Below are positions 11,933 through 23,207 of a stretch of 64,000 bases of DNA, piece after piece. Source of the DNA: Hymenopellis radicata (lineage: Eukaryota > Basidiomycota > Agaricomycetes > Agaricales > Physalacriaceae). Position 1 is the first letter of the stretch, and every line of letters starts with the position of its first letter. The notes beneath the pieces are model-generated. The model had not been told where the DNA came from, ran no database searches, and worked only from the letters and a program-made list of their open reading frames with translations. The stretch covers positions 26,194-90,193 of the forward strand of contig JADNRX010000223.1 in the NCBI GenBank assembly GCA_015501595.1, given 5' to 3'. The position numbers and the translations under genes were made by a program.

Positions 11933-12109
11933 GTGATGCTACTACTACTTCGTATACCGGTGAAGAAGTTGCGACAGCGAGGGATGAAAGAAAGCAACAC
12001 GCATTCCATGAATAGAGCCACAATTAATTACATTCAATTCGAGTCGCATCTGGACCGATTGTGGCTGTGCTCGTAGGAACAGTGGCATCTGATAAATAAA
12101 ATATTGGTA

Positions 12110-14278
12110 TCATGGCGCCCTCGCTGCTCTAGGTCGTCTAACATCGTCCTCACCAATAATATCATCCTTATCCACATACACCCCCTTGATGAACCGATCC
12201 AGCCTCTCTTGTTCAGCCTGGTAATCCTCGGTCTTCCCTCTCAAACTGCTTCGGTCAAAATCTGTAAACCGCACCCGCCCCGACTCGTCCTCCATGATGT
12301 TCCATGAACGTACGTCGCGATGCAGGACGCCGGCTTCATGAATCGCCGTTAGGATGGACTTCAATTCAACGCTGGGACTAATTCAGTCTCTGTGCGCAAG
12401 CCCAACAATATGGAGGCTTACCGCGCCTTCGGTGAGAGGTCGATCTTCCGTTCGCTGTCCATCCGTTGGCCCAGAGGACGGCCAGCGTCAGATAGCATCA
12501 AAACGCGCAGGTCTATGTTGAGAGCTTCGCGGAATGAAAGTAGACTGGGTATCCCAGAAACACCCGCGTCGTGCAAATGTTTGTAAATGCGAACCTCATG
12601 CTGGAGACGCCGAGCACGCGCGTCGGTAGGAGCTATTTTGAGAACGAACGGTCGATGCGGGAGGTCCTTTTCAGACCCCTTCGCAACCTTCTTCTTGGAA
12701 GTTTTGGACGAGGCTTTTGGTGTATTAGAAATGCTGTCAGGCTCAATGACGGCCTGATAGACGTCCCCGACAGCGCCTGCACCAAGCCGCTTATACGCAA
12801 TAATTTTGAGATACTCCGTGGGTCCATAGTGAGATCTGTGCTCGGCGTCTGGCTTGAAGAGAAGGAGCGGCGCCGGTGAATCCAAGTGGTCGAAGCGAAA
12901 GAATATTGCTAAGACCGGGAAGTTGTCCATGTAGGCAGCCATGGTCTGGCAGCGCACGTAAGCTTTCGATAAAGAGCAGGAATGCTTGAGCCTACTTTAT
13001 CAATCGACGACATATCTGCAGCGCCATCGTCAGCTTTCAACCGTTTTGATGGGCGCCTGGGTTCGTCGAAGGTTGATTTCCTCTTTGCCAAGAGGGAGTT
13101 TTCGATAAGAGGAACTCTCTGCACGGCGTCGGCAATAGCGAAGACATGAAACGCCGTCCACAGACCGCCGTATGCTGGGCCCTTGCACGAACGCACGTCG
13201 ATAAGCGATGAGAGAAACAAAGTTTGACGCTCCCGATGGCGAATACCTATCCGGATATAGTTTCCACAATCAAATATGACGAAAGTCGCATCAACCTTGA
13301 CGGCTGTAACCCAGGCCTGCGACGAATTTAGAGACGACGGCAGATATGAAAGACTTCTGACCTTCTGGACATAGTCTTCGCATACTGGGGTGTATTCCCC
13401 GCCTTCATCCTTGGAAGATGCGATGACATCGATATCCTGAGAGACCGGAATACGTGTTGAAGTATCATGGACCCGCACCCGACGACTACGACGCGGTCCC
13501 TCTACCTTCGGTAATGTCCAAGGAACATCCGAGGCATCTGGAGGTGGTGACCGCGGACGAGACGCGCCAGAATACTGACAGTCCAAACGCCACGGAAACT
13601 TCATACCGTGCAGACGCGACATATCCTCCAATACCGGCAATGCATCAGTGCAGAAAATCATCGACGAAGTCAGCTGCCTCGTGTGCCTATAGAGACGCTC
13701 AACCATGTCCCGATTCTTTCCAGTGAATCTCCCAAATTCCTCTTGTGGAGGATACATCATATACAGAGCAATGTCCTGGGACATATACCGGTCGTCAATG
13801 ATGTAGGGTCTCATGTCCGAGGGAGCACTTGACCAGCCAACTGTGCCGCCCAAGCTTGGCTGGCTGGGGTGAACAACAAGACTGCTCGCAATCAGTGTTA
13901 AGGCAATCTCTATACCAAATCGTCGCAGGGTTATAATCGATCGCGCATCCGTACCCTTGTCGCTGCGATAAGAAAAGGGTTCACCGAATGTGAACATGGA
14001 GTCACTTCGCGTGTCGAGGGCTTCGGAAAACGAATCCACTAGGCCATCAAATAGTTCGACATGCATGGATGGAAGTAATTCCACATGCTTAAGAATAAGA
14101 CTCTCAGATAGGTGCAAGTCTAGGAAGTGCAGGGGGCGCTTGGGATGGGAATAGGTCGAGACCGTACTAGAGACGGCGGATTGAAGGCGTAGAATTTTTC
14201 GCGATGAGTACGAGCGCCCGGTTCGGGGGAGGAAGAGCTAGCAGAGGAATGTGAAGCAGAAGGCGAAGAGTTCGACAT
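12110..14278 (-). pseudogene. Kinase-like family protein, kinase domain intact, N-terminal frameshift (KL3)
   Basis: This is a near-identical duplicate of 2178-4346 with the same four exons: 14278-13362, 13316-12996, 12945-12422 and 12377-12110. Here the kinase half reads through without a break: GAGAVGDVYQA, FVLKIAP, LMLSDAGRPLGQ, LHRDVRSWNIM and FTDFDRSS are all in one frame across a GTAAGC...TTAG intron. The defect is in exon 1 near 14135, where one base is missing relative to the sister copy. The frame then stops after about 50 codons; the nominal exon is 917 nt instead of 918. A shorter protein starting at an internal ATG is conceivable. The two sister copies therefore carry different single-base lesions. 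Function is unknown beyond the kinase-like fold. Confidence 0.75.
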
Positions 14279-14394
14279 CTCTCCCGGCATGCCACTGCCA
14301 TATACCGAAAAGTTGACGCGAGGGCGGAGGATGAAAGCAAACCCAACATGACGGGTAGATCACATGAGATGCGGGAAACTTCGGACCGAGCGTG

Positions 14395-14736
14395 GGTACC
14401 ATGGAATCACCGAAGGCTTATCAGAACTTATCGTTGGTGATGAATACGCAAGGAGGACGCCATTCATTCATTTCTCGTCGCCGGAAATCTTGCTGCATTG
14501 TGCAACCGAGTGCCTTCAGGCTGAGCATCACGTCTTTTCGAATCCGAAGTGCATCTCCGCCGCGGTCGGTCCTCCAGCCTGTAATGAACTCCAGACTATG
14601 GCTCTCCCAGTCTCGTACCGGCCGAAGTGAACCGACGTCGGGAACATGGCTCTCCGACACCTCAACCTCTCCTCTCGACCACTTGATACAATAGCGTTTC
14701 ACGTTTCTGCATATCTCTCCTTGATGTCCATCCTGC
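14395..14736. other. About 340-bp insertion in the duplicated divergent promoter
   Basis: The flanks (up to about 14,394 and from ctgttattgttcc at about 14,737) align with 4360-4470 and 4473 onward. The 340 bp between have no counterpart at the first locus, where only about a dozen bases separate the matching flanks. It holds a 93-codon open frame on the minus strand (14421-14702) of unknown nature. I see no clear terminal inverted repeats or target duplication. Confidence 0.6.
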
Positions 14737-15027
14737 CTGTTATTGTTCCATACATCATTGTGTGTCCGTCTCTGTGTGTTCTTGTTCCCACAGTGGACAA
14801 TAGATAAGCTGTCGATGGCGCTTGTTCATTCCCCTTCCGTCCTTGTTGTTCTCTAATCCCACAAATATCGGACCAGCTGGTGCGAGTCCTTACCAACTTT
14901 GGTTCTACTCTCCACCTGGTAAGTATCCTACTCATTTGGAGCTGCTTGCCATTGCAATACTAATGAGCTCAATAGTCATAGCATCTTTATTCGCTGAAAC
15001 CCCCACCCCCGCGTGCAGCGCTCCACC

Positions 15028-17482
15028 ATGTCCCGCAGCCGCGCATCAGCCCGCGACGATGGTTCTGAGAGCATTCGCCAGATCCTTCGGACCAAGTTTC
15101 CTCGCATTCACAGTAGCGAGGAGACACTAGCTTCGACAACGTCGCGCAATTTGGGACCTCCTCTGAGTCCGACGCCCGTTGGCCCAGGCTTTAAGCGAAG
15201 CCGGCAGCAAGGGGTCGCGGCGGAAGGGGATCAGTCAGAGCATCCTCTCTATCGGGAACTCATTGCCTGGCAGGGTCCAATGCCAGGGTACTTCATCATG
15301 CATCTTCCGGAGCGAGGACGCCTGGAAAATGTCAAATTGTTCGACAATCTTCCCTTCCTTCTTGTCGAAAACATCCAAACATTCCCTGGGCTTGAGCTCG
15401 CAATCCCTCACGGCAACCGATACGCGTCGGATAATCGAAGTCGAGAGTTTGCCCTCTGGGAAAGCCTTTACGGCCCCTCCACAGACGTCGAAAATCTCGA
15501 AAATCTCGTCGCAGCGCACCGCTACCAGGGAGAGCTGATAGCAGCTTGTGCCTCCGCGGTCGCTGGAAATCCCAAGAAGTTCACGGACAGTATCGGTTTC
15601 CTTGAATCTAAGACGACTGCACAGACGATCCATCCCGGGTCTGAGGAAGCCTGCGCTGCAGAATATCTCTCCTTGAACCCCGAACTACCGGGTTTTAGAG
15701 CTTCCAGCAGGCGAACGCATCAGACTCGCTATGATGCTGTCGAATACTTTGGGCTGTCAGCTATTCAGGCGACGCACATTCAACCCATCTGCGCGCCTGT
15801 CAATGCTGACTTTCCACTTTCTGACGTCGTGCAGTTCGCGAAGGATAAGCTGCTGCCCGAATCCTTCATCTGTAAAGGGCGCGACGACCCAGCTCAAAAC
15901 TGTCGCTCGGCTCATTGTCCCGGCAGAGTTCTCGAATTCCCAAGGCCATTCACAACATCTGGACGCCCAACAGGCGTCGACGGTGACCCCGCTTTGCATC
16001 TGATTAGCCAGTGGGCCCAGGTGACCAACCTCCCGTCACTGAAGCCGCTTTCCAGACCCAAGAAAATCACGGTATCATTATTTCTACAACAAGTGCGTTT
16101 CCACTTTCCCTTTAGCGCCATGATGTCTGACTTTGATTGAGGTATGGGGAGTTGCCCTGGCTGCAGACGCCACTTTCATAACAGTCAGCGGTGTTAACGA
16201 GGAAATGATCTTCCTCCGCCATCGCGCCTCGCGGACACTATTTCTGTCTAACGTCTTGAAAGTTCATCGTGATCCTCATGATCCTCAGTCGAGAAATACC
16301 CCTCATCTTGCTGTTCATGTCGGTGAAGCCGTGTATGCGCACGATGATGCATTGTCGCGTGCAGAGAAGCTAGAAGTGCACAGGCGACAGGGCACCCTAC
16401 CTGCGTCTTTCCGATACCCGTTCCAAAATGACATTGATCTTCTGCACTCGGACTGCACCTTTGAAGAGCTGTCGCGTTCCTATGATCTCTCTATCGGGAG
16501 ATTCCTCCCCGATTTGTTTGTTCGTATCCTTCACCTTTATTATGAATACCCAACTCTGACGTCTTTGCTTGCAGAAACCTGAATACACATTCGAAAGCAA
16601 CTTGGCCTTGTTCAATGATGCAACGGAACTTCGCATCCATTGGGATGACGATGACGCCTCAATACTTCATTACATCTTTGGTGACTTCAAATCCCCAATG
16701 ACGTTGCCCACTGTCGGCAAGGTCGTCAATCCCCGCGCATCCGTCCTTGACGTGAAAATTCATTGTCTTAAACAACATGCATCGCGCGTATTCCTTTGCT
16801 ACCTCATCCACGAGAACAAGAAGCCGTACGGGAAACCCTTCGTCATGAAGCTTGCCTGGTCGCCTATTCTGAGGCCGAATGAGGAGATCTTGGAGATGTC
16901 GAGGGTCGTGCAGACGCCTGACATCAACGCCGAATTCAAGCTATTGCAGCAGTTGAAAAAAGGCGATAATTTCGTGTCCTGCAGGGTGCCGAGGCCTTAC
17001 GGGCAGTTTTCGGGTGCTATTAGTATCGGAATCTTCAAACATCGGTACAAATTTTCTGCATACTTTATGGAGGATTGCGAAGGCTGCTACCCTATTGGCA
17101 TCGCTGACTATATAGATAATGACTTGCGGTATGTGATTGCGTATTTGCGCCGCATTTTGTCACTGACTTGCTTAACACTAGTGTGAATATTACTTCATGG
17201 CTCGATTACCTGCATGGTGCGAACATCTTACATCAGGGCCTCACAGTCGAAAACATTCTGTTCAAGCCCTCCGATCCCAGCTGTTTCTATGTCGTAGGGT
17301 GGCGCAAGGCATTGCCTAGAAGTTCTTCCCACATGGAGGTACGAGAGTGGCGTGAACGCGAGCAGCGAGAGGAGGAATTGCTGCCGGACCTGTTCGTGAA
17401 GAAACATCATGGCTCTGGGCCGCCGAAGAAGCGAGCAAGATACGAGGCAGAGGATGAGGATGAGGACAGTCAGTCAGAGTAA
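15028..17482 (+). CDS. Divergent kinase-like family protein, probable pseudokinase (KL4)
   Basis: Four exons, 15028-16092, 16142-16519, 16575-17128 and 17182-17482, give about 765 residues. The leader has its own GTAAGT...AATAG intron. The segment ALAADATFITVSG...FLRHRASRTLFLSN aligns with VKVDATFVIFDCG...IRHRERQTLFLSS of the minus-strand family, at the same intron position, so the proteins share an architecture. The kinase half keeps a lysine segment (KPFVMKLAW), but the HRD loop is HQGLTVENIL (Asp lost) and the DFG/DFD position reads VVGWRKA. On established kinase chemistry this predicts no phosphotransfer. The C-terminus is acidic (EAEDEDEDSQSE). It is transcribed divergently from the 12110-14278 copy. 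The exon junctions are good and I see no breaks. Confidence 0.8.
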
Positions 17483-17779
17483 TTCTCTGACGAAGGAGAA
17501 GCGTAGTAGTATGCCATTGACAGAGTAGTAATATGTAGCATGCCGGAGTGTAAAGTAGTGACATGACGATGTCAATAAGACGAGTTGAATCGCTAGATAC
17601 GAAGAGCTGAGAAGAGGATTCCGTTCGTACTGCTAGAAATATTGGGAAACTATTTGTGCAATAGGCGCCCACTGTAAGGCTGTCGTTCGACCGGCAATAT
17701 GTTGTAGCTTCAGTTCGGTGCGTCAAAAGATCAAGCGCAAGGTGGAAAACAGATGAAGGGCGTTGCTGCCATTCTCGGT

Positions 17780-18610
17780 GCAATGCTCGAGTCACAGATC
17801 CCAAGTTGGTCTGGATATACTGGAAACAAAAACTGTTAAACTGAAAAGTTAGATCGATGACTAGGTGCTGGAGGGAAGAGAAGACGTTGCCCGACAGACA
17901 CTGCAGCGTCGACCGGGGGAGGTCTATGGAGAGACGTTTGAATCGCGGCAGCGACACCTCCAGAACGGGGAAGATGGGATGGTTCACGATGTCGTGCGTA
18001 CTGCTCGAATGAAAGAACAGCGGTAAGCCTTTGGACCGTTCGATGAACAGCGTCATCTTGTACGCGAGCTGGCGGGGAGTGACACGGGCTTGATGATTAT
18101 TAAGATCCAGCTCTAGATATGTCCATAGCTGGGGCGAGGACGAGGCAATATCCCGCCATCGACGACACACGAAAGATAACGTCCATGGAGACAAAGCTGG
18201 GTCGAGGGAGGTGACTTTGCCTTCCGACAGAGTCGTATCTCATGTTGGTACGCAGTAAGAGAAGATTGTTGTCATGAGCGTGTTCGGAAGGGCACGCATG
18301 GGGTGGAGGAGAGATCGCGCGCCCGCGAGATCGGCTTCCGCCCGGCTACGCGTCTGAAGAAGCTGCTCCAGTAGTTCCTTGGCTTGTGAAATCTGCTCGT
18401 CAAGGTGATTTGTCTATAATAAGACGAAAATTTGCAAGTTTATCGTCCTTAATTGGCTGGTTCCGGCGAAGAAGTTCTTCGACACGAGGAGCGCGACCGT
18501 GCTGTGGCTCCTGGGATTCAATGGAAAGAAGGGAGCATGTAGGGCGTCTTTCTGCGCAGACTGTATACGGCATTTTGAGCTGAAAAGGCGCGTCAGATTC
18601 ATACAATTAT
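17780..18610 (-). pseudogene. F-box protein pseudogene
   Basis: Read on the minus strand, this has the standard basidiomycete F-box start: a helical leader LDEQISQAKELLEQLL, then LLHPMRALPNTLMTTIFSYC (the F-box), then LSFVCRRWRDIASSSPQLW. An in-frame TGA just after SYCVPT, near 18245, separates the two halves. It sits where a CGA would preserve the family reading. A one-base frameshift near 18412 separates the preceding coil (EELLRRNQPIKDDKLANFR) from LDEQ. The C-terminal repeats break off near 17820. The locus converges on the 3' end of the kinase-like gene at 17482. Confidence 0.7.
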
Positions 18611-19811
18611 TTTAAACGGAAAACCCACCAAATTGAGCATGTATTTGCAGTGGATGATGAAGTTCCAGGACAGATCCTTCAGTAACGGCATTAGCGAGAT
18701 GTGCTACGAAAAAGATCTCCGTTAACCTTCACCCCGAAAGCAACATGAAGGTAAGAGGCAGATGAGCAGTGGGGCTGAATTGGTGACGCGCATGCGGCGT
18801 TTCGGGCCGATCTCCGTGCCTTTTCTCCACCACCACCATCTCCTCTCTTTTACTAGGCACTGCAGTAAATGCCAATGCTCAGCGTGTACCGCTTGTTTTC
18901 TGACCCAAATTTCTCGTCACTGCCTCGCGTTGTCTGCACTGGCCACGGAGACTCCAGCGTGCCCGAGCAGGGAATATACTCGTGAAGCGTCAGGTTGGGT
19001 TGTTTGGAATCGAACGACGAAGACGTTCCCTTCAATGACTTTTAATCGGTCGTCTGAAATGAGAACGATTAACGCTCTTAAAACCAAGCTTTGATAGATC
19101 CGTTTGTCATTCTGCTTTTTGGCTCTTTCAGGAATGGACTGACTGACTCTCTTAAAAGATTCCACTAGAAAGGCTGAACAAGAAGCCTAACCACCAGTAG
19201 CTTACATCTTGCTGTGGTATCTGCTCCAGTTCTATTATTTGCATCTGTAAGTCCGCTTTCCACAGTCTTCTGGATTTTGGATTATATTTAAACAAACCAA
19301 AAACAAACTGACGAAATTGTTCTCCGAGTCCAGGCTCACACCTATGGACGCGTTGCCGCTTACGCGCTTTAATCTTCGGTCTCGCGATAGCAAAACCCAT
19401 ATTGGTTTCAGACAGATGCAGTTGCGCTGTCTGGTATCCTGATTTAGCGGCGGCCCGTATCAACCCCGACATATTCCGCACTCTTTCTTGAACGCACGCA
19501 CGGCCCATCTGTTCAAGGAATTGATAAAACTTTCCGGCAAACTGGCCTTCGAAACACGCAGGCGAATAGCAGCACGTGTCGGACTCGCTTTTTCCAGCTG
19601 CACCGCCACACAAACAGGCGAGTCCGAGCACAATCTACTGCGATCATCTTGGCGATCATGCGCGGATGTCGCCCTCTTACCTACGCCGGACGCGTTTCTC
19701 CAGCTCACAGTGTCCGCTGACATAAATGCATTTCGCCATGGTATCCTTATAACGAGGAAACGAGGGACACTGATTCCGCATCCCCCGCCTCACTCACCCA
19801 CGACATCCGAC
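18611..19811. other. Interval without a supportable gene
   Basis: Several antisense frames (for example 18917-19165 and 19152-19631, both minus) are open, but none shows a family signature. The start of the RTA1-type gene at 19812 is preceded by a plausible promoter region. Nothing else can be supported. Confidence 0.4.
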
Positions 19812-20952
19812 ATGGACTTCAGCCACCTTCCCCAAATCCGCGAGGTCGTTCTCCAAGCCGACTCCAAACTCTCATACGTCCCTGGCATCGCAGCCAACGC
19901 CGGCATCGCAGGTTTCTATGCCGCTCTGGGTATCGGCCACCTCCTTTGGGCGCTTCGCACGAAGCAGACGCGGTGGGGTTTCTTGCTTCCCCTCTGCGAG
20001 ATCAACGAGGCGGCGGGCTTCGTGCTACGCATCATCCTTCGGAATAACCAGACGTCGTCAATGCTTATCATCGCGGCTGAGCTGTTGGTGATTATGCCCG
20101 CCGCTGGGTTCATGGCGTTCAACTACTTGGTGTATGGGAAGCTCATCGCTACCGTCGATCCGGGTATGAACTCGAACGAGGGCTTATTACAGAAGTCTCG
20201 GTATACGCTTCTTCCTTCGACGTTGGCGGTCAAGGCGTTGGTGGCCTCGGCTATTGCCGCCATTGCGATTCAGGTCCGTACCGAGGTCGCGATTCCTTTT
20301 AAACAGTGGCTCATGCATTATTGTAGACTGGCGCTGGCGGTCTTCTTTCTGCGGACAAGCAGAATATGAAGGACCTGGGTAACACGCTACTTCTTGTCAG
20401 CGTGATTGAACAGGCTGGTGAGCGGTTTCCTTCTCGTGTTTTGGAGCAAGTATTGACAGTCCTTTAGTATCATATGGCATCTTCATCCTCATCGTCATCT
20501 CGAGTCTAGTCCTCGTACTGAGACGTTGCCCTGCGTTCTCGTGGAGCTATAAAAACCCGCTCATGATGGTATTCGTGCTTATGCTTGGATCAAGTTTGAA
20601 CATCATGGTCAGTCCAAGGCATCCGGTCCTCTGTAATTCTCACTTATCTTGGACATCGACAGATTCGCACAGGGTTCCGCATCATACAGTTCGCCCAAGG
20701 GCGCGACGGAAAGCTCACCACGACTGAATGTGAGTCGTCGCATCTCTGCCTACTTTGGGGCTTTACCTAACCTCGCTTCATGAAGACTACATAATCGCAT
20801 TTGACGCTGGTGTCCTCGCGGCGGCTAATGCACATTGGCTCGTGTACTGGCCTCTTGAACGTTTGGATCGTCTTGTGCCCGGATCGTCGTCTTACCGGTT
20901 GGGAGCGGTGAAGAGTGCCTCCGAGCAGTCTTCCAACGCTAGTCGTTGCTGA
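19812..20952 (+). CDS. RTA1-family multi-pass membrane protein
   Basis: Exons 19812-20273, 20327-20417, 20468-20607, 20663-20729 and 20786-20952 join in consistent phase to about 308 residues. The protein begins MDFSHLPQIREVVLQ and has about seven hydrophobic segments. The pattern YVPGIAANAGIAGFYAAL, later GAGGLLSADKQN, and IRTGFRIIQFAQGRDG before the last helix match the RTA1 family. These are fungal plasma-membrane proteins of the lipid-translocating exporter type, linked in yeast to resistance to 7-aminocholesterol and to lipid flipping. The introns are 50-57 nt with good donors (GTCCGT, GTGAGC, GTCAGT, GTGAGT). An upstream in-frame ATG (19488) exists, but 19812 starts exactly at the family's N-terminus. 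The gene appears intact. Confidence 0.82.
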
Positions 20953-21596
20953 GCGTTAACGGGGGATGAGCATGGGAGTTGAAGTGGGTTGTAATTGGAG
21001 CTGCTGTAGCTCGGCTTACACAGGTTTCGCGGTGGGCTAGCAGTCATGGACAAGTCGTACACGGGAGATGTAATTATGTATTTTATCATATCATGCCCGG
21101 TGTCTCTCATTTACTTATTTTCTTTACATACTCCCTTGCACATATAGTAATACACTATCGATAGATCGCACTACAAATGGATCGGAATGCGTGTTCCCAA
21201 GTTGGTTCCCAGATCGACGTATAGCGGATATAGCCCTACTCGCATGAAAGGATGTCTTGTAGTGTACAATCTTTTGATGCAGCGCAAAGGAGGGGACGAG
21301 ATGTATTCCTTGTTGACAGTATCGATTCAAATCGCGCATTCACAATCACATAGTACAAATATGCAAATGAATCGTCACTCTCGTCGTGGGAGGAGGAAGT
21401 GTAGGAAATACATAAACGTATGAATCCCTGACGACGTGCTGCAAGCGATTAAAGTTAGAGAGACGTTGACTGCAAAAAACACGTTTAAACCAATTTAAAC
21501 CTCGAGGTGTCGTGTGAACTTCTGACAAACACCCTAAGTTACTCCGCCGTCGGCATCTACCTTTGTGCTTACCGTCAAAGCCCACGACCTTCGTTC
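20953..21596. other. Intergenic interval
   Basis: No coding feature is supportable. The last ~110 bp share sequence with the region upstream of the F-box copy on the minus strand near 49,070-49,180, so they belong to the F-box duplication. Confidence 0.5.
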
Positions 21597-22935
21597 ATGG
21601 ATCCATCCATACTACCCGCAGAACTATGGGACACCATTTTCTCAGAATGCGAGAACACTCCCTATGCCTCTCCAAATCTGCTCCCATCTCCGAACGACGG
21701 TACATGCCAACCCCAAGCTCTGGTCCGTCATACAGATAAATGTCTATAAACGGGGGCTCTGGGGCGGCTGGGCGCCCCCGACAACTCCACCTACATCGCA
21801 CGCGCCCAAGCGAAAAAAATCGCCCACTTCCTTCGCCTGTCCGGGACGCATCCGATTACCTTATCTTCGTCGGATCAGGCTCATGAGCACTTGCACTTCC
21901 TGGCCAGCAGCGTTTGAGCTGGCCGAGCAGTCGCCCGCGTTACCTCTCATGAGATGTGCCCTGGGCCGCTGTCGCCAATTCAAGATTGCTGCATTCGCAG
22001 GCCAGAAGTTCAATGACGTGATTTCTGACTTGCTGCGCGGTATGGCACTTCCCATGTTGCGGGATGCATCTTTCTATGAGTCGGCCGGGTGGTGGGATGG
22101 CTCGCATGCGCTCGAGCTGCTCCTCACCGGCGCACCCGTATCCGACGGATATACCTTTCCGCATACGTCCTCGATATCCCTCTTGCCCACATTGAATGGG
22201 CACACACCATTGGCGAGCTCCGCCTTGGCGACTGTTGGCCCAGGTCGCCCGGCGATAGTATCTCGGAACGATTTCCCAACATCTCGAATCTCTCCATCGT
22301 TGCAGGAACGACGTTTGATCGCAGACGCCAAGATCGTATTGGGCTCCACAATGTGCTGAGCGGCCTACGCCACCTCACATCGTTGGCCTTTACATGAACT
22401 ACGTGTCCCAGAAATACGTGTTGGAGGCGGTCAAACTTGCCGATGTAGACATCCCTACACTCGAGGAACTCAGCATCATTTACACTGAAACCGCGGTCCA
22501 GTACCCTGTTGACGAGTCGGGCTTCGTCCGCCTCATCCACTGTGCGTCTCTTAAGACCCTGCGCCTTCTAGGCATCCCCATCCGCAGTGCTAGTCTCCTC
22601 AACCTTCTCCAACCCATCCAATCCACCCTCCGTGTCCTGATCGTCTCTGAACCACTCGCCACAATTACCCCATACTGTCCCCTTTCTCCCGCATTTCTCG
22701 GTCAGATGCATGATAAGTCCTTCCTGCCTCTGTTGACCTCACTCCACCTGGTGTGGAATCACGTCGTAGATGAGAAGTCTGTCGTTGATATGTTGGAGCA
22801 CAGGCCTTCGACGAGGTCTCTGTGGGTCGCGGGATGCCATTTGAGGGTATGGAAGAAGAGGTTAAGAGGAGGGTGTTACGGTTGAATGTCGCGCGCGCGC
22901 CTGTTCTTAGGGAGCCTTACGGAACGGGAATATGA
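21597..22935 (+). pseudogene. F-box/LRR-like protein, frameshifted copy (FB1)
   Basis: It begins MDPSILPAELWDTIFSEC, a typical fungal F-box, followed by leucine-rich-repeat-like sequence such as FNDVISDLLRGMALPMLRD and YVLEAVKLADVDIPTLEEL, and it ends LREPYGTGI. By comparison with the copy at 47728-49067 the reading shifts frame several times (near 21,660, 21,780, 22,110 and 22,400), so it is decayed. It is followed after 273 bp by a Tdp1-like gene on the same strand, the same order as at 49.1-43.7 kb. F-box proteins recruit substrates to SCF ubiquitin ligases. Confidence 0.75.
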
Positions 22936-23207
22936 AGATCACCCTCGGAAATGCACTAGATACAGTTGTTCAAGAAATATTACTACAACACCCTCTAAAG
23001 TTCTGTACACATTTGCATGTACTTCTTATGCTTGGTTCAAATTGTGATTTCTTCTTGTAATACACTCATACTCTCTTCGTAGAAGGGTCAGAAATAATGC
23101 TAGCCAGAATAATAAAAGACTCCACTCACAAATATCTGCTGTTGTGGTTTGGTTCTGGTTCTGGTGTTCAGACTGGCAGAGGCGGTTATGTAAGCATCGG
23201 CCTCTTG

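Noticed and set aside
17316..18194. 292-codon minus frame as a single F-box CDS
   Set aside because: Its C-terminal two-fifths run antisense to the last exon of the kinase-like gene and have no F-box character; only the first part is homologous to F-box proteins and that is itself broken upstream.
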